A stretch of DNA of 64,000 bases, taken from positions 9,282 to 73,281 of the forward strand of contig NZ_JBBIUQ010000016.1 of assembly GCF_037440165.1 (NCBI RefSeq), given 5' to 3'. This stretch comes from Ignavibacterium sp037440165. Its GTDB lineage: Bacteria > Bacteroidota > Ignavibacteria > Ignavibacteriales > Ignavibacteriaceae. The position numbers were made by a program, and so were the translations under genes. Positions 1 to 8,785 of this stretch are shown piece after piece. The notes under the pieces were generated by a model that had not been told where the DNA came from, did not search any database, and worked only from the letters and a program-made list of their open reading frames with translations. The stretch's first letter is position 1. Each line of letters starts with the position of its first letter.

Positions 1-1546
1 CATCTAGTTCTTTACAGGGAATACACCAATCTGCATAGAAATCAATAATAGCACCTTTCTTTCCTTCAAAACTTACTAAAGCTGAATCCGAATATGGCTG
101 CCAGTCAATTGATTGTTTATCTGACGGAATTAAAGACCAGACAGAAATTGCAATTACAATTAAAGAGAAAACAACTTTGAAAATTGTAAATCCTTTTACT
201 CCCTTTGCTGCTTTATCGAATAGAAGTATATATAATGCTGCAATAATTCCGAAAACAGGAAGAACATAACCCGAGATTTCTTTTGGAAGAAGTGGTAGTA
301 AAAAGTAGAGTGCCATAGCAAGCAGAATAAATCCGAAAATATGTTTTACAGCATCCATCCATAAACCAGCACGAGGCAGATTTTTGATTTTACCTGAAAA
401 GATCGCCAGGAATAAATAAGGCAATCCTAAACCGAGAGCGAGAACAAAAAACATCAGAAACCCAAACAGTGGATCACCTTTGGCTGCAACATAAGTAACC
501 AAACCAAGAACAAAAGGACCAATACAAGGAGCAGCAACAATACCCATTGTTAATCCCATAAAGAAAGCTCCGTAATAACCACTTTTTGCACCTCCGGCTT
601 TTGCAACCCAGCTATCAGGTAATTTGAATTCATAAACTCCGAACATACTTAGTGAAAGCACTACAAAAATTGCAGCTATTATCAGAATAACAATTGGATT
701 TTGCAGTAGTGCACCAAATACTGCTCCGGTAAGAGATGTAACAACTCCGACAACAGAATAAGTTACTGCCATTCCAAGCATAAAAAGTAAACCCATCAGA
801 GTCAACCGACTTGTTCTTCCTTCACTTTGTCCGCCAAAGTAACCGATTGTAATCGGTATGAGTGGATAAACGCAAGGAGTAAGATTTAAAGCAAGTCCGC
901 CAAGAAACACGAATAATAGCCCCACTAATAATCCGCTTTTCTCTAATGTTGAAGAGATGGGATCATCGTTTTCATCGGAAGAGACTGCTTGCGGAGTTTC
1001 AGTTAAATTAATTTTTTCAAAAATTTCTTGATTGATTTGATTAACCGGAACTGATTTATCTGCAATTTCAATTTCGATAGTATCCGAGACAGAAGTTGGG
1101 GCCAGGCAGCTTTGATTGTTGCATGCCTGATAATCAAGATTAAAAACTAATCGATATTTACCAGGTTGAACTTTGTCAGTAACCTTAACAAAAGCTCCGA
1201 TAAAAAATTCGCCTTCCCAAACAGCTAATGGAGTTTCAGAAAAACTGAATTTATATTCTTTTGCTTCGGGATAAACGGTATTAACGATACTAAATCCATT
1301 AATTTCAGATAGTATTAATTCTGTTGGGACAAGAAAATCCTCTTTAGGTTTATTTGAATTTATGTGCCAGGTATCCTGAACATTTATCTTGACAGCTAAC
1401 TTGAATTCACTTCCAGTGTATACCTTATCGAATGATGAAAAAGATTTGATTTTTACTATTTCAGTAGGCTGACCAAATTGTGAATAAGCACTTATAGAAT
1501 AAAATAAAATTATCGATGCGATTTTTAATAAACTTCTTCTTTTCAT
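1..1546 (-). CDS. dsbD: Thiol:disulfide interchange protein DsbD (3' end outside window)
   Basis: Inner-membrane electron carrier that passes reducing equivalents from cytoplasmic thioredoxin to periplasmic thiol proteins. Read on the minus strand from ATG at 1546, with GAGGT a few bases upstream. The order of domains is a signal peptide, a periplasmic DsbD-alpha domain with a Cys pair (QACNNQSC), a multi-pass DsbD membrane domain with the two conserved Pro-Cys motifs (LTPCVYP and AAPCIGP), and a C-terminal thioredoxin domain with the CxxC active site WCIPC right at the window edge. The last part of the thioredoxin domain is not in the window. It follows nadE by 49 bp on the same strand and may be cotranscribed. 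The three-module architecture makes the call firm. Confidence 0.93.
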   Translation of the reverse strand, partial: MKRRSLLKIASIILFYSISAYSQFGQPTEIVKIKSFSSFDKVYTGSEFKLAVKINVQDTWHINSNKPKEDFLVPTELILSEINGFSIVNTVYPEAKEYKFSFSETPLAVWEGEFFIGAFVKVTDKVQPGKYRLVFNLDYQACNNQSCLAPTSVSDTIEIEIADKSVPVNQINQEIFEKINLTETPQAVSSDENDDPISSTLEKSGLLVGLLFVFLGGLALNLTPCVYPLIPITIGYFGGQSEGRTSRLTLMGLLFMLGMAVTYSVVGVVTSLTGAVFGALLQNPIVILIIAAIFVVLSLSMFGVYEFKLPDSWVAKAGGAKSGYYGAFFMGLTMGIVAAPCIGPFVLGLVTYVAAKGDPLFGFLMFFVLALGLGLPYLFLAIFSGKIKNLPRAGLWMDAVKHIFGFILLAMALYFLLPLLPKEISGYVLPVFGIIAALYILLFDKAAKGVKGFTIFKVVFSLIVIAISVWSLIPSDKQSIDWQPYSDSALVSFEGKKGAIIDFYADWCIPCKELD

Positions 1547-1595
1547 CTTACCTCAATATTTATTTTGTAATAAAAAGATTTCTTTTTTCGGTTGT

Positions 1596-3230
1596 TTATT
1601 TCCTCCAGCCCTGCACAATAGGATATCTTCTTCCATAACCAAATGCTTTTGAAGAAACCCGAAGTGCTGGTGCAGCTTGTTTCCTTTTATATTCATTCAT
1701 ATCAACCATTCGCAAAACTATTTTGACAACCTGTTCATCACCAATAATTTCCTTTATCTCATTATACTCTTTATTTTCTTCAAGATACATTCTCAAAATT
1801 CTATCAAGCAAATCATAAGGCGGTAATGTGTCCTGATCAGTTTGATTTGGTCTTAATTCAGCTGAAGGCGCTTTCTTAATTATTTCTTTTGGAATGATTT
1901 CTCTTTCACGATTAATATAATTGGCAATTTTATTAACGTCAGTTTTATAAACATCAGCAATTACTGCAAGACCGCCAGCCATATCGCCATAAAGAGTTGC
2001 GTAACCAACAGCCATTTCTGATTTGTTTCCTGTAGTTAGCAAAAGATGTCCTTCGTTATTTGAATACGCCATCAAATACAAACCGCGAATTCTTGCCTGA
2101 ATATTTTCTTCAGTCAATCCTTTAATATTTTTTAATGTAGGATTTAACTGCAAAATAGTTTCATCAACTACTGGTTGGATGCTGATATTATCTGAAGAGA
2201 TTCTCAAATTCCTAATGAGTTTCTCTGAATGAGTAACACTTCCTTCGCTCGAATATTTGGAAGGCATGAGTAACACATGCACATTCTCAGCTCCAAGCGC
2301 CTCAACAGCAATACAAGTAACTAAAGCTGAATCAATTCCACCGCTTAAACCAACTAAAACTTTTTTGAAGTTAAGTTTCTCACAATATTCTTTCAATCCA
2401 TAAACAAGTGCTTTGTAAACTTCTTCTTCAAAAGTTGATTCACAATTTATTATTTCTTCATAGTTCTGATTTGTATCAAAAAGAATAAAATCTTCATCAA
2501 AAGTTTTTCCTACTTTTACCAATCTTCCATTTTTATCGAAACACATACTAGCACCATCAAAAATCAAATCAGTCTGTGCGCCGACACAACAGGTATAAGC
2601 AAGCGGCAGATTATCGGTTCTGCATAAAGTAGAGAGCATATCTTTTCTTGCCTGTCGCTTTCCATATGAGTAAGGACTTGCAGATATGTTTATCAACAGA
2701 GAAGTTTTTTGTTTAATCAACTCCTGAATGGGATCTCTTGTGTATCTTCTCCGATACCAGTAATCTGCATCATTCCATATATCTTCACAAATTGAAATTC
2801 CAAGTTTTTCTCCTTTGAACTCGTGGACTAACACTTCTTTAGAAGGATCGAAATAACGCATCTCATCAAATACATCGTAATTCGGAATTAGTGTTTTGTG
2901 CTGAGTGAATTGAATTTTTCCATCATAGCAAAGTAAAGCTGAGTTGTGAACATCTGTTCCAATTCTGTCATCATCTTCTGTAATTGATCCGAAAATCAAT
3001 CCAACCGAATTTGTTTGAGCTGCAATTTCTTTGGCAGATTTATCTACAGATAATCTGAATTCTTTTTTTTCAACCAGATCTAACGGTGGATAACCGACAA
3101 GTGATAATTCAGGAAAGATAACCAGATCTGCACCGGATTTAATTCCCTCTTTATATCCTTTTAAGATTTTATTTTTATTGTATTCAATGTCACCGATAAT
3201 GGGATCAATCTGACATAATGCAAGTTTCAT
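1596..3230 (-). CDS. nadE: Glutamine-dependent NAD+ synthetase
   Basis: Last step of NAD biosynthesis: amidation of nicotinate adenine dinucleotide with ATP and glutamine. The 544-residue length fits the two-domain form. Residues 1-265 are a nitrilase-fold glutaminase with the expected triad E41 (FPELSL), K112 and C148 (ISICEDIW). Residues 270-544 are the ATP-pyrophosphatase synthetase domain with the SGGIDS loop at 296-301. No ammonia-only truncation. The gene is divergent from the pspC-like gene, with about 230 bp between them, in which I see no further gene. Downstream on the same strand lies dsbD. Confidence 0.96.
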   Translation of the reverse strand: MKLALCQIDPIIGDIEYNKNKILKGYKEGIKSGADLVIFPELSLVGYPPLDLVEKKEFRLSVDKSAKEIAAQTNSVGLIFGSITEDDDRIGTDVHNSALLCYDGKIQFTQHKTLIPNYDVFDEMRYFDPSKEVLVHEFKGEKLGISICEDIWNDADYWYRRRYTRDPIQELIKQKTSLLINISASPYSYGKRQARKDMLSTLCRTDNLPLAYTCCVGAQTDLIFDGASMCFDKNGRLVKVGKTFDEDFILFDTNQNYEEIINCESTFEEEVYKALVYGLKEYCEKLNFKKVLVGLSGGIDSALVTCIAVEALGAENVHVLLMPSKYSSEGSVTHSEKLIRNLRISSDNISIQPVVDETILQLNPTLKNIKGLTEENIQARIRGLYLMAYSNNEGHLLLTTGNKSEMAVGYATLYGDMAGGLAVIADVYKTDVNKIANYINREREIIPKEIIKKAPSAELRPNQTDQDTLPPYDLLDRILRMYLEENKEYNEIKEIIGDEQVVKIVLRMVDMNEYKRKQAAPALRVSSKAFGYGRRYPIVQGWRK

Positions 3231-3458
3231 AAAAATTTTTAAGAATTATTAAAATATCGCAACTAAAATATGTTATCTGACAGATTTTACAATGAATGTT
3301 TGTCACGAATTACTGCTGTTTACCGATTCCATTCGCCCGAACATATATTGGTTTTACCAAATCTAATATGATTGAGCCATTCATACTTTATAAAATGCCT
3401 TCTATAGAAATAGTTGTTAAGTTTACATCAGAAAAATTAAATAGAAAGGAGCGAAAAA

Positions 3459-3923
3459 GTGGAAAAGAGAGTATATCGTTCGTACTCAGACAAAATGCTC
3501 GGAGGAGTTTGCGGCGGTCTTGGTGAGTATTTTGATATTGATCCCGTCATCATCAGAGTATTGTTTGTGGTTGCAGTGCTTTTTGGCGGTGGAGGAGTTC
3601 TGGCTTACATAATTCTTTGGATCGTAATTCCACAAAAGCCATTTACTATTCCAAAAGCAAATCAGGAATCATCTTCTGAAACAAATACGAGCGAAGAGAA
3701 ACAAAGTAATGATAATTCTTTCAGGCAATATGCTGTTGAAAAAAGAAGGATGAATAAAAATTCCTTAGCAGGAATTATTCTGATATTTTTAGGTGCACTA
3801 TTTTTGCTCGATAATTTTGTTCCAAGATTCAGCTTTCATGATTTATGGCCTTTAATTTTAATTGGAATTGGCTTTGCTCTTATTCTTAACGCAAGAAATA
3901 ATCAATATGAGGTGAAACAATGA
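3459..3923 (+). CDS. PspC-domain membrane protein
   Basis: A 154-residue protein with an N-terminal PspC domain (residues about 3-60: KRVYRSYSDK, LGGVCGGLGEYFDID, then a hydrophobic segment ending in IILWIVIPQ), a polar linker rich in Ser, Glu and Asn (about 66-100), and two further hydrophobic segments at the C-terminus (LiaI/LiaF-like N-terminal region). Translation starts at GTG 3459 behind a strong AGAAAGGAG site. PspC proteins sense or transmit envelope stress. Its stop overlaps the start of the next gene by 4 bp (ATGA), so the two are translationally coupled and probably act together. Confidence 0.86.
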   Translation: MEKRVYRSYSDKMLGGVCGGLGEYFDIDPVIIRVLFVVAVLFGGGGVLAYIILWIVIPQKPFTIPKANQESSSETNTSEEKQSNDNSFRQYAVEKRRMNKNSLAGIILIFLGALFLLDNFVPRFSFHDLWPLILIGIGFALILNARNNQYEVKQ

Positions 3924-4840
3924 AGACTTCAAACTTTTTCTGGGGAATGTTTTTTATATCCCTTGGCGCACTTGTTTTGATCGGCAATCTTACCGATATA
4001 AGTTTTCAGTGGTCAACTGCCTGGAAGTTTTGGCCAACCGTGCTGATATTAATCGGACTTTCTATAATGGTAAAAAATCAAATTGGAAAAGCGGCAATTG
4101 CTGCTTTGGCAGGAATTATTCTTGCACTCTCAATTTATTCATCAATCAGTGCAACTACCAATTTAATCACTGATAATTTTGAAATTGTAATTGATGATGA
4201 TTCCTCTGCAGCATTTGATACCACTAAATATTCAATGGACTACAATGATTCGATTAAAACTGCAGCATTAAATTTTAGTGGCGGAGCTGGTTCATTCAAA
4301 CTTTTTTCTGCAACTGATAAGCTTATTGATGTGAACGCAGAAGGATTGAAAGATATGTATTCTTTACGAAGGAATGACTCAGGTTCTTATTCAGAAATTT
4401 TTCTGGATATGAAAGGAGAAAATATCAAGTTAGGCAAACAGAGTTATAAAAATTCTGTTGAGATTGCTCTTAATCCAAACCCTGAGTGGGATTTGAATTT
4501 CGATGTTGGTGCAGCTTCTTTAGATCTTGATTTAACACAATTTAAAGTAAGAAATACAGATATCGAAATGGGTGCTGCAGCGTTGCGAATCAAATACGGA
4601 AATCTGATTAACATTTCTGATCTTAAAATTAATGCCGGTGCTTCTGATATTGATATTCTGATTCCGAAAGATGTTGGCTGCGAAATAAAAACAGATGCTG
4701 CTCTTTCCAGTAAAAACTTTAAAGGTTTTGACAAAATAAAAACTGATTTATATCGAACTCAAAATTTTGATACTGCTGAAAAGAAACTTTATATAGATAT
4801 TGATTGCGGAGTTTCTTCGATCGATGTGGATAATTATTGA
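3920..4840 (+). CDS. LiaF-like membrane protein with C-terminal beta (toast-rack) domain
   Basis: 306 residues. The first 90 contain about four hydrophobic helices in the LiaI/LiaF-TM pattern (WPTVLILIGLSI). From about residue 95 the protein is soluble and beta-rich, with repeated segments such as GGAGSFKLF, VGAASLDLDL and INAGASDIDILIP, typical of the DUF4097/toast-rack (LiaF C-terminal) repeat. It is coupled to the PspC gene by an ATGA overlap. Role by analogy: envelope-stress sensing or regulation; no direct evidence for the signal. There is no downstream partner on this strand. Confidence 0.75.
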   Translation: MKTSNFFWGMFFISLGALVLIGNLTDISFQWSTAWKFWPTVLILIGLSIMVKNQIGKAAIAALAGIILALSIYSSISATTNLITDNFEIVIDDDSSAAFDTTKYSMDYNDSIKTAALNFSGGAGSFKLFSATDKLIDVNAEGLKDMYSLRRNDSGSYSEIFLDMKGENIKLGKQSYKNSVEIALNPNPEWDLNFDVGAASLDLDLTQFKVRNTDIEMGAAALRIKYGNLINISDLKINAGASDIDILIPKDVGCEIKTDAALSSKNFKGFDKIKTDLYRTQNFDTAEKKLYIDIDCGVSSIDVDNY

Positions 4841-4850
4841 TTGTCGGTTA

Positions 4851-4885
4851 TAAAAAAACTGTCACACTTTTAGGGTGTGACAGTT
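4851..4885 (-). terminator. Intrinsic terminator of the hsd locus
   Basis: Perfect 11-bp stem AACTGTCACAC (4857-4867) / GTGTGACAGTT (4875-4885) with a 7-nt loop. On the minus strand it is followed by a run of T (A-run at 4852-4858), so it ends transcripts coming from hsdM. The stem could also stop the convergent plus-strand transcript, although no T-run follows on that side. Confidence 0.85.
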
Positions 4886-4929
4886 AAGCTATATTATACC
4901 CGAATATTTTTTATAGAATAAAATCTCAG

Positions 4930-6399
4930 CTAATTCTCTTTTCCATTCAAAGAGTCCACTATTTCCTTAAAGCTTGCTAAACCTGCTTCAATGTTTTCAA
5001 TTATTTCAATCGCAAGAACATCCGGATCCGGAAGGTTTTCCAAGTCACCAAGACTTTCATCCTTCAGCCAGAAGATATCGAGATTGGTTTTATCTCTTGC
5101 AATTATTTCCTCATAAGTGAATTTCTTAAATCGTTCAGTTTCTTTTCTCTGGAATCTGTTTTTAGGATTGTAGCACTCAATAAAATCTTTCAAGTCATCA
5201 TACTTCATCTGCTGAGTTTTTAATGTGAAGTGCTTATTTGTACGCAAATCATAAATCCATACCTCCTTTGTCCAGGGAGATTTTGCCGCTGGTTTGTTAT
5301 CGAAGAAGATTACATTTGCTTTTACACCCTGTGCATAAAAAATTCCTGTTGGTAAACGAAGAATCGTATGAAGATCAGTTGATTCGAGCAAACGCTTTCT
5401 TACTATTTCGCCTGCACCACCTTCAAATAGAACATTATCAGGAACAACAACAGCTGCTTTGCCATCTGCTTTTAACATTGAACGGACGTGTTGAACAAAA
5501 TTCAATTGCTTATTTGAAGTTGTTGTCCAGAAATCCTGACGCTCATAAGTTAATGCTTCCTTGCTTTGAGTTCCGTCTTCGTTTGTTATAGTAAGACTGC
5601 TCTTTTTACCAAAAGGAGGATTAGTAAGCACATAATCAAATTTTACAGATGGAGAAGCTAACAAACTATCAGCTCTTGTGATTGGAGGTTCACTGTTTAA
5701 GTCACCAATATTATGGAGATACAAATTCATAAGACAAAGTCTGGCCGTATTTGGAACGATTTCCCACCCATAAAAAGTTTTATACTTAAGGAATTCCTTT
5801 TCTGATTTATCCAGTTTATAATTCTTTTCATCTGAAATAAAATCATAAGCTGCAAGGAAAAATCCGCCAGTGCCGCAAGCAGGATCTGCAATCGTTTTCT
5901 TTGGCTCCGGTCTTATACATTCAACCATTGCTTTTATTAAAGCACGCGGAGTAAAATACTGACCTGCACCTGATTTTGTATCTTCAGCATTTTTCTCAAG
6001 TAATCCTTCATAGATATCACCTTTAACATCAGCACCAAGCACAACCCAGTTTTCATCATCTATCAATTGAATAAGTTTATAGAGTTTTGCAGGATCCTGA
6101 ATTTTATTCTGAGCTTTAAAGAATATTTCTCCTATCATTCCTTTTTCTTTACCAAGCTCATTAAGGATTTTTATATACTGTACTTCGAGCTCTGCACCGC
6201 TAATACCTTTTAAACTTTCCCAATTTAACTTCTTAGGAATTTTTATTTCTCTCTTGTAAGGCGGTTTGGAATACTCATCAGCCATTTTAAGAAAGAGCAA
6301 GTATGTAAGCTGTTCTACATAATCACCATAGCTTACACCATCATCTCTTAATGTGTTGCAGTAATTCCAAACTTTTTGAACTATTGATGCTGTTGTCAT
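4930..6399 (-). CDS. hsdM: Type I restriction-modification system, DNA methyltransferase subunit HsdM
   Basis: N6-adenine methyltransferase subunit that works with HsdS for modification and with HsdR for restriction. 489 residues, normal for the family. Residues 1-140 form the HsdM_N helical domain; then comes the catalytic domain with the SAM-binding motif DPACGTGGF (172-180) and the catalytic NPPF (260-263). C-terminal helices match those that bind HsdS. It is the last gene of the locus and is separated from hsdS by the mntA-hepT pair. Its first bases (6383-6400) are repeated exactly at 7118-7135, upstream of mntA, which suggests the toxin-antitoxin cassette went in at the hsdM start. No clear Shine-Dalgarno sequence precedes this start. 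Confidence 0.95.
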   Translation of the reverse strand: MTTASIVQKVWNYCNTLRDDGVSYGDYVEQLTYLLFLKMADEYSKPPYKREIKIPKKLNWESLKGISGAELEVQYIKILNELGKEKGMIGEIFFKAQNKIQDPAKLYKLIQLIDDENWVVLGADVKGDIYEGLLEKNAEDTKSGAGQYFTPRALIKAMVECIRPEPKKTIADPACGTGGFFLAAYDFISDEKNYKLDKSEKEFLKYKTFYGWEIVPNTARLCLMNLYLHNIGDLNSEPPITRADSLLASPSVKFDYVLTNPPFGKKSSLTITNEDGTQSKEALTYERQDFWTTTSNKQLNFVQHVRSMLKADGKAAVVVPDNVLFEGGAGEIVRKRLLESTDLHTILRLPTGIFYAQGVKANVIFFDNKPAAKSPWTKEVWIYDLRTNKHFTLKTQQMKYDDLKDFIECYNPKNRFQRKETERFKKFTYEEIIARDKTNLDIFWLKDESLGDLENLPDPDVLAIEIIENIEAGLASFKEIVDSLNGKEN

Positions 6400-6400
6400 A
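6383..6400. repeat. 18-bp direct repeat, copy 1 (hsdM start)
   Basis: ATTGATGCTGTTGTCATA on the plus strand, covering codons 1-5 of hsdM and flanking bases. An exact second copy lies at 7118-7135. The two copies bracket mntA-hepT and are 735 bp apart start to start. Confidence 0.9.
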
Positions 6401-6408
6401 TTTGAATA

Positions 6409-6750
6409 TTAATTTCCGTCGAGATGTTTTTGAAGTGCAGTTTTCAATGAAGTAAGTTCATTCTGAACTATAAACCATATAATCGTAATATCAACTGAGA
6501 AATACTCATGCACTATTCTGTTTCTAATTCCCTTTATTTTCTGCCAGGGAATGTCTGAGAATTTAGCTTGAATTTCTTCAGGTATATTTTTAGATGCTTC
6601 TCCAATAATTTCGATATTCCTCACAATAGCATCAATAACCATAGGACTTTTAGAAAATTCTTCGAATGTTACATTTCTTGAATATTCTTCTATTTTATTT
6701 ATGCTTTCAATAATATCCTCAAAAAGAATTTTCCAGTCTCTTTTAGACAT
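6409..6750 (-). CDS. hepT: HepT-like HEPN ribonuclease toxin (DUF86)
   Basis: 113 residues, all-helical HEPN/DUF86 protein. The catalytic motif R-x4-H-x-Y is intact: R76, H81, Y83 in GIRNRIVHEYF. In characterised MntA-HepT modules, HepT is an RNase toxin that is silenced when the MntA nucleotidyltransferase adds AMP to its conserved Tyr. Here the target Tyr is present. The gene overlaps mntA by 8 bp, the usual coupled arrangement. It ends 9 bp before the hsdM start, so the pair sits inside the restriction operon. Confidence 0.9.
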   Translation of the reverse strand: MSKRDWKILFEDIIESINKIEEYSRNVTFEEFSKSPMVIDAIVRNIEIIGEASKNIPEEIQAKFSDIPWQKIKGIRNRIVHEYFSVDITIIWFIVQNELTSLKTALQKHLDGN

Positions 6751-7033
6751 ATATCAATTCCATTTTGATATATTCATACATTCGTGGTTTAAGCGCATTA
6801 GGTGTGACAAGATCAACCTTAACGCCAAGAATTTCCTCCAGTTCATCGGCGAGCATAACGAAGTCCAATCCGATAGGTTTTTCAAATTCCACTAAAATAT
6901 CTATATCACTTTTAGCGGTTGCGTCCCCTCGCACAATTGAACCGAATAATCCAATATTTTTAATAGAGTATTTTGCCATCAACTCAGGTTTATGATATTC
7001 AAGCAGCTTTTTTATTTCATTTAAGTTTTTCAT
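6743..7033 (-). CDS. mntA: MntA-like nucleotidyltransferase antitoxin
   Basis: 96-residue minimal nucleotidyltransferase. It has the GSx10DxD active-site signature (G31-S32, D43, D45 in LFGSIVRGDATAKSDIDIL) and a third acidic strand residue at D74 (VKVDLV). Paired with the overlapping HEPN gene it fits the MntA-HepT toxin-antitoxin type, in which the antitoxin AMPylates the toxin. The upstream 260 bp contains palindromic repeats and the 18-bp copy of the hsdM start but no gene. Confidence 0.9.
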   Translation of the reverse strand: MKNLNEIKKLLEYHKPELMAKYSIKNIGLFGSIVRGDATAKSDIDILVEFEKPIGLDFVMLADELEEILGVKVDLVTPNALKPRMYEYIKMELIYV

Positions 7034-7117
7034 ATCGATTTCAATTCTTTCGGTTTAAAATAGTTTTATTAAGCTAACAATACAATATAGATGCATTAGT
7101 TTAAAACTCTATTAGGG

Positions 7118-7135
7118 ATTGATGCTGTTGTCATA
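7118..7135. repeat. 18-bp direct repeat, copy 2 (hsdM start remnant)
   Basis: Exact copy of 6383-6400. On the minus strand it reads as an ATG plus the first codons of hsdM (MTTASI), followed by unrelated codons and a stop after about 12 residues. It lies upstream of mntA, next to hsdS, where hsdM would be expected if the cassette were absent. Confidence 0.9.
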
Positions 7136-7162
7136 GTAATTAATCAAATGCCTATATCAATT

Positions 7163-7289
7163 GGGCTGAAGCCCGGATGGTTTGGGACTTATCTTCTTTC
7201 CCCGAGTTGAAACTCGGGGTTATACATCTAGCTAATTTTTCTTTCAATTGAGTTGTGATTTTCTAAAATCCCCGAACTAAAGTTCAGGG
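7163..7289. repeat. Cluster of three palindromic (REP-like) elements
   Basis: Three inverted repeats with a shared centre: GGGCTGAAGCCC (7163-7174), a perfect 9-bp stem CCCCGAGTT-GA-AACTCGGGG (7200-7219) and CCCCGAACTAAAGTTCAGGG (7270-7289). Stem sequences differ but the central C-T-R-A-A-G or T-T-G-A-A pattern is kept. The same design recurs at 39953-40030. They fill the gap between hsdS and mntA. Confidence 0.75.
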
Positions 7290-7293
7290 CTAG

Positions 7294-8592
7294 TCATAGC
7301 AACTTTCCTTCAAACGCTTGTTTTAGTATTGATTGTCTTAAAGTTTCTGATTTTGTTAAACTTTCATCTATCGCTTTTTCAAGATTATCTGCTTCTGAAA
7401 AACGCTTTTCTATTTCTTCTATGATTTTGGTTTGTTCTTCTAGAGGAGGTAAGGGAAAATCTAATGGTTCAACATTTTTATTATTAATTTGTGGCACGTT
7501 TGAACCATCATAGATGGTTGAGAGATCCAACATTATTACCCAATAATGAAGATACTGATAATCAACTATCTTGCTAGGGATTAGTCCCATTAGATTTAAA
7601 TCAAAGGATGAATCTTTGGCGAGTAGTCTTTTTTTATTAGTTAAAATTGCACCGCCCCTTTTGGGAAATATCGTTGTATTTCTAGGGTAAATTTTAATTT
7701 TTAATTTTTCTAATTCTTCAGATGTCAAATACAAATTTGACTTAGACATTATCTTTTCATTACCTGTGGTATTCATATCACTAACTTTGTAGAATGGCAA
7801 ACTACCTTTATTCGAAATATTCCCTAAACCTTTAGGCGTATTTCCGCTTACTACTTTAACTACCTCTCCCAACCTCACCCATTTCCAACCATCTGGTAAG
7901 TAACCACTAAGTTCACTAAAGGCACTTAGATTCTTAGTGTTCTGAGTGTCCTTAGTGGTTGCAGTTAATTTGCCTGAAAACGCAGCACTTAAAACACTTT
8001 GCCGATACAACCGAATTTGTTCTTTTGCTTTTTTGAGTGAGGCAACTCCGGCATCCAGACTGCTGAAGAGTTCTTCTATCTTCTCAACAATTTTTTTCTG
8101 CTCGGAGAGTGGTGGGAGTGGGATATTTTGTTTGTACGCATCGTCTCTATTTAACCCGGGAATGGCTGTTGATTTATCTAATGCATTGAGTCTTAAATTT
8201 TTAATAACGAAGTAAAGGTAAGTCAGAAAATATTTTCCACTTGGTTTTATATAATATGTAGTATCTATTGGCCAACAATTTTGAGTTGATAAATGAACTT
8301 CACCTGCTGCGCCTTTTCTTCCGATAATTAAACAAGGACCTTCGACTAAAAATTCGTTATGATAACCAACAATACCATTGGAACCATAAACTGGAAATTT
8401 TCCTTTTTCATTTCTCTTGCTTTTTGTTAGGCCTTTCCCATATACAAATTCACAAACATCACCAAGTTTAACCCAAGACCAGTGAGGTGGAATAGAATGC
8501 TGATGACGCTGATCAGACTGATTACCTCTGTTTTTATCTTTTTCAATCTGTTTAATCTGTGTCATCTGTGTGCTATTGTTTTTATTTCTCAA
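7294..8592 (-). CDS. hsdS: Type I restriction-modification specificity subunit HsdS
   Basis: 432 residues with two target-recognition domains. TRD1 starts near HSIPPHWSWVKLG (residue about 32) and TRD2 near LPDGWKWVRLG (about 235). Each is followed by the conserved dimer-helix motif, LPPLSEQKKIVEKIEELF and LPPLEEQTKIIEEIEKRF. The first and second halves contact the two parts of a bipartite site. The annotated start is TTG at 8592; the TGA of an hsdR-like tail overlaps it (TTGA). The first 30 or so residues (rich in Q, D, N and K) look repeat-encoded, so an internal start is possible. Located upstream of the mntA-hepT insertion and hsdM. Confidence 0.93.
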   Translation of the reverse strand: MRNKNNSTQMTQIKQIEKDKNRGNQSDQRHQHSIPPHWSWVKLGDVCEFVYGKGLTKSKRNEKGKFPVYGSNGIVGYHNEFLVEGPCLIIGRKGAAGEVHLSTQNCWPIDTTYYIKPSGKYFLTYLYFVIKNLRLNALDKSTAIPGLNRDDAYKQNIPLPPLSEQKKIVEKIEELFSSLDAGVASLKKAKEQIRLYRQSVLSAAFSGKLTATTKDTQNTKNLSAFSELSGYLPDGWKWVRLGEVVKVVSGNTPKGLGNISNKGSLPFYKVSDMNTTGNEKIMSKSNLYLTSEELEKLKIKIYPRNTTIFPKRGGAILTNKKRLLAKDSSFDLNLMGLIPSKIVDYQYLHYWVIMLDLSTIYDGSNVPQINNKNVEPLDFPLPPLEEQTKIIEEIEKRFSEADNLEKAIDESLTKSETLRQSILKQAFEGKLL

Positions 8593-8630
8593 GCTGCCAA
8601 TTCTTTATTTATTTCATCAATAATTTTTTC
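8589..8630 (-). pseudogene. Remnant of an hsdR 3' end
   Basis: Minus-strand codons immediately before hsdS read KIIDEINKELAA-stop, clearly related to the true HsdR tail LLEEINNELAA-stop at 9189-9221 (about 25 of 33 bases match). Its TGA overlaps the TTG start of hsdS by 4 bp, as a genuine hsdR-hsdS junction would. Further upstream the similarity ends in repeat-like sequence, so only the last dozen codons survive. Confidence 0.6.
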
Positions 8631-8754
8631 TGTAACTGTCTGAACCTTGATTTATCGGATTTATAGATTCTCAGGATTTTGGATTTACAGGATTCTTTTT
8701 ACTCTTAATCTTGGTAATCTTTTAATCATTGTAATCCTGGTTCAAACATTTTCC

Positions 8755-8785
8755 TTTAATCCTGTGGATCCTGGTTCAGACGATT
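8755..8785. repeat. 31-bp imperfect direct repeat, copy 1 (3' end of GxxExxY gene)
   Basis: Matches 9160-9190 at 28 of 31 positions; both end in TCAGACGATT. It encodes the C-terminal residues of the GxxExxY protein. Related AATCCTG-type sequence also lies at 8660-8754, so this is probably one copy of a dispersed repeat family. Confidence 0.75.

Noticed and set aside
3296..3526. Plus-strand 76-codon ORF before the PspC gene
   Set aside because: It overlaps the true PspC start in another frame and has no Shine-Dalgarno site; PspC from GTG 3459 has one.
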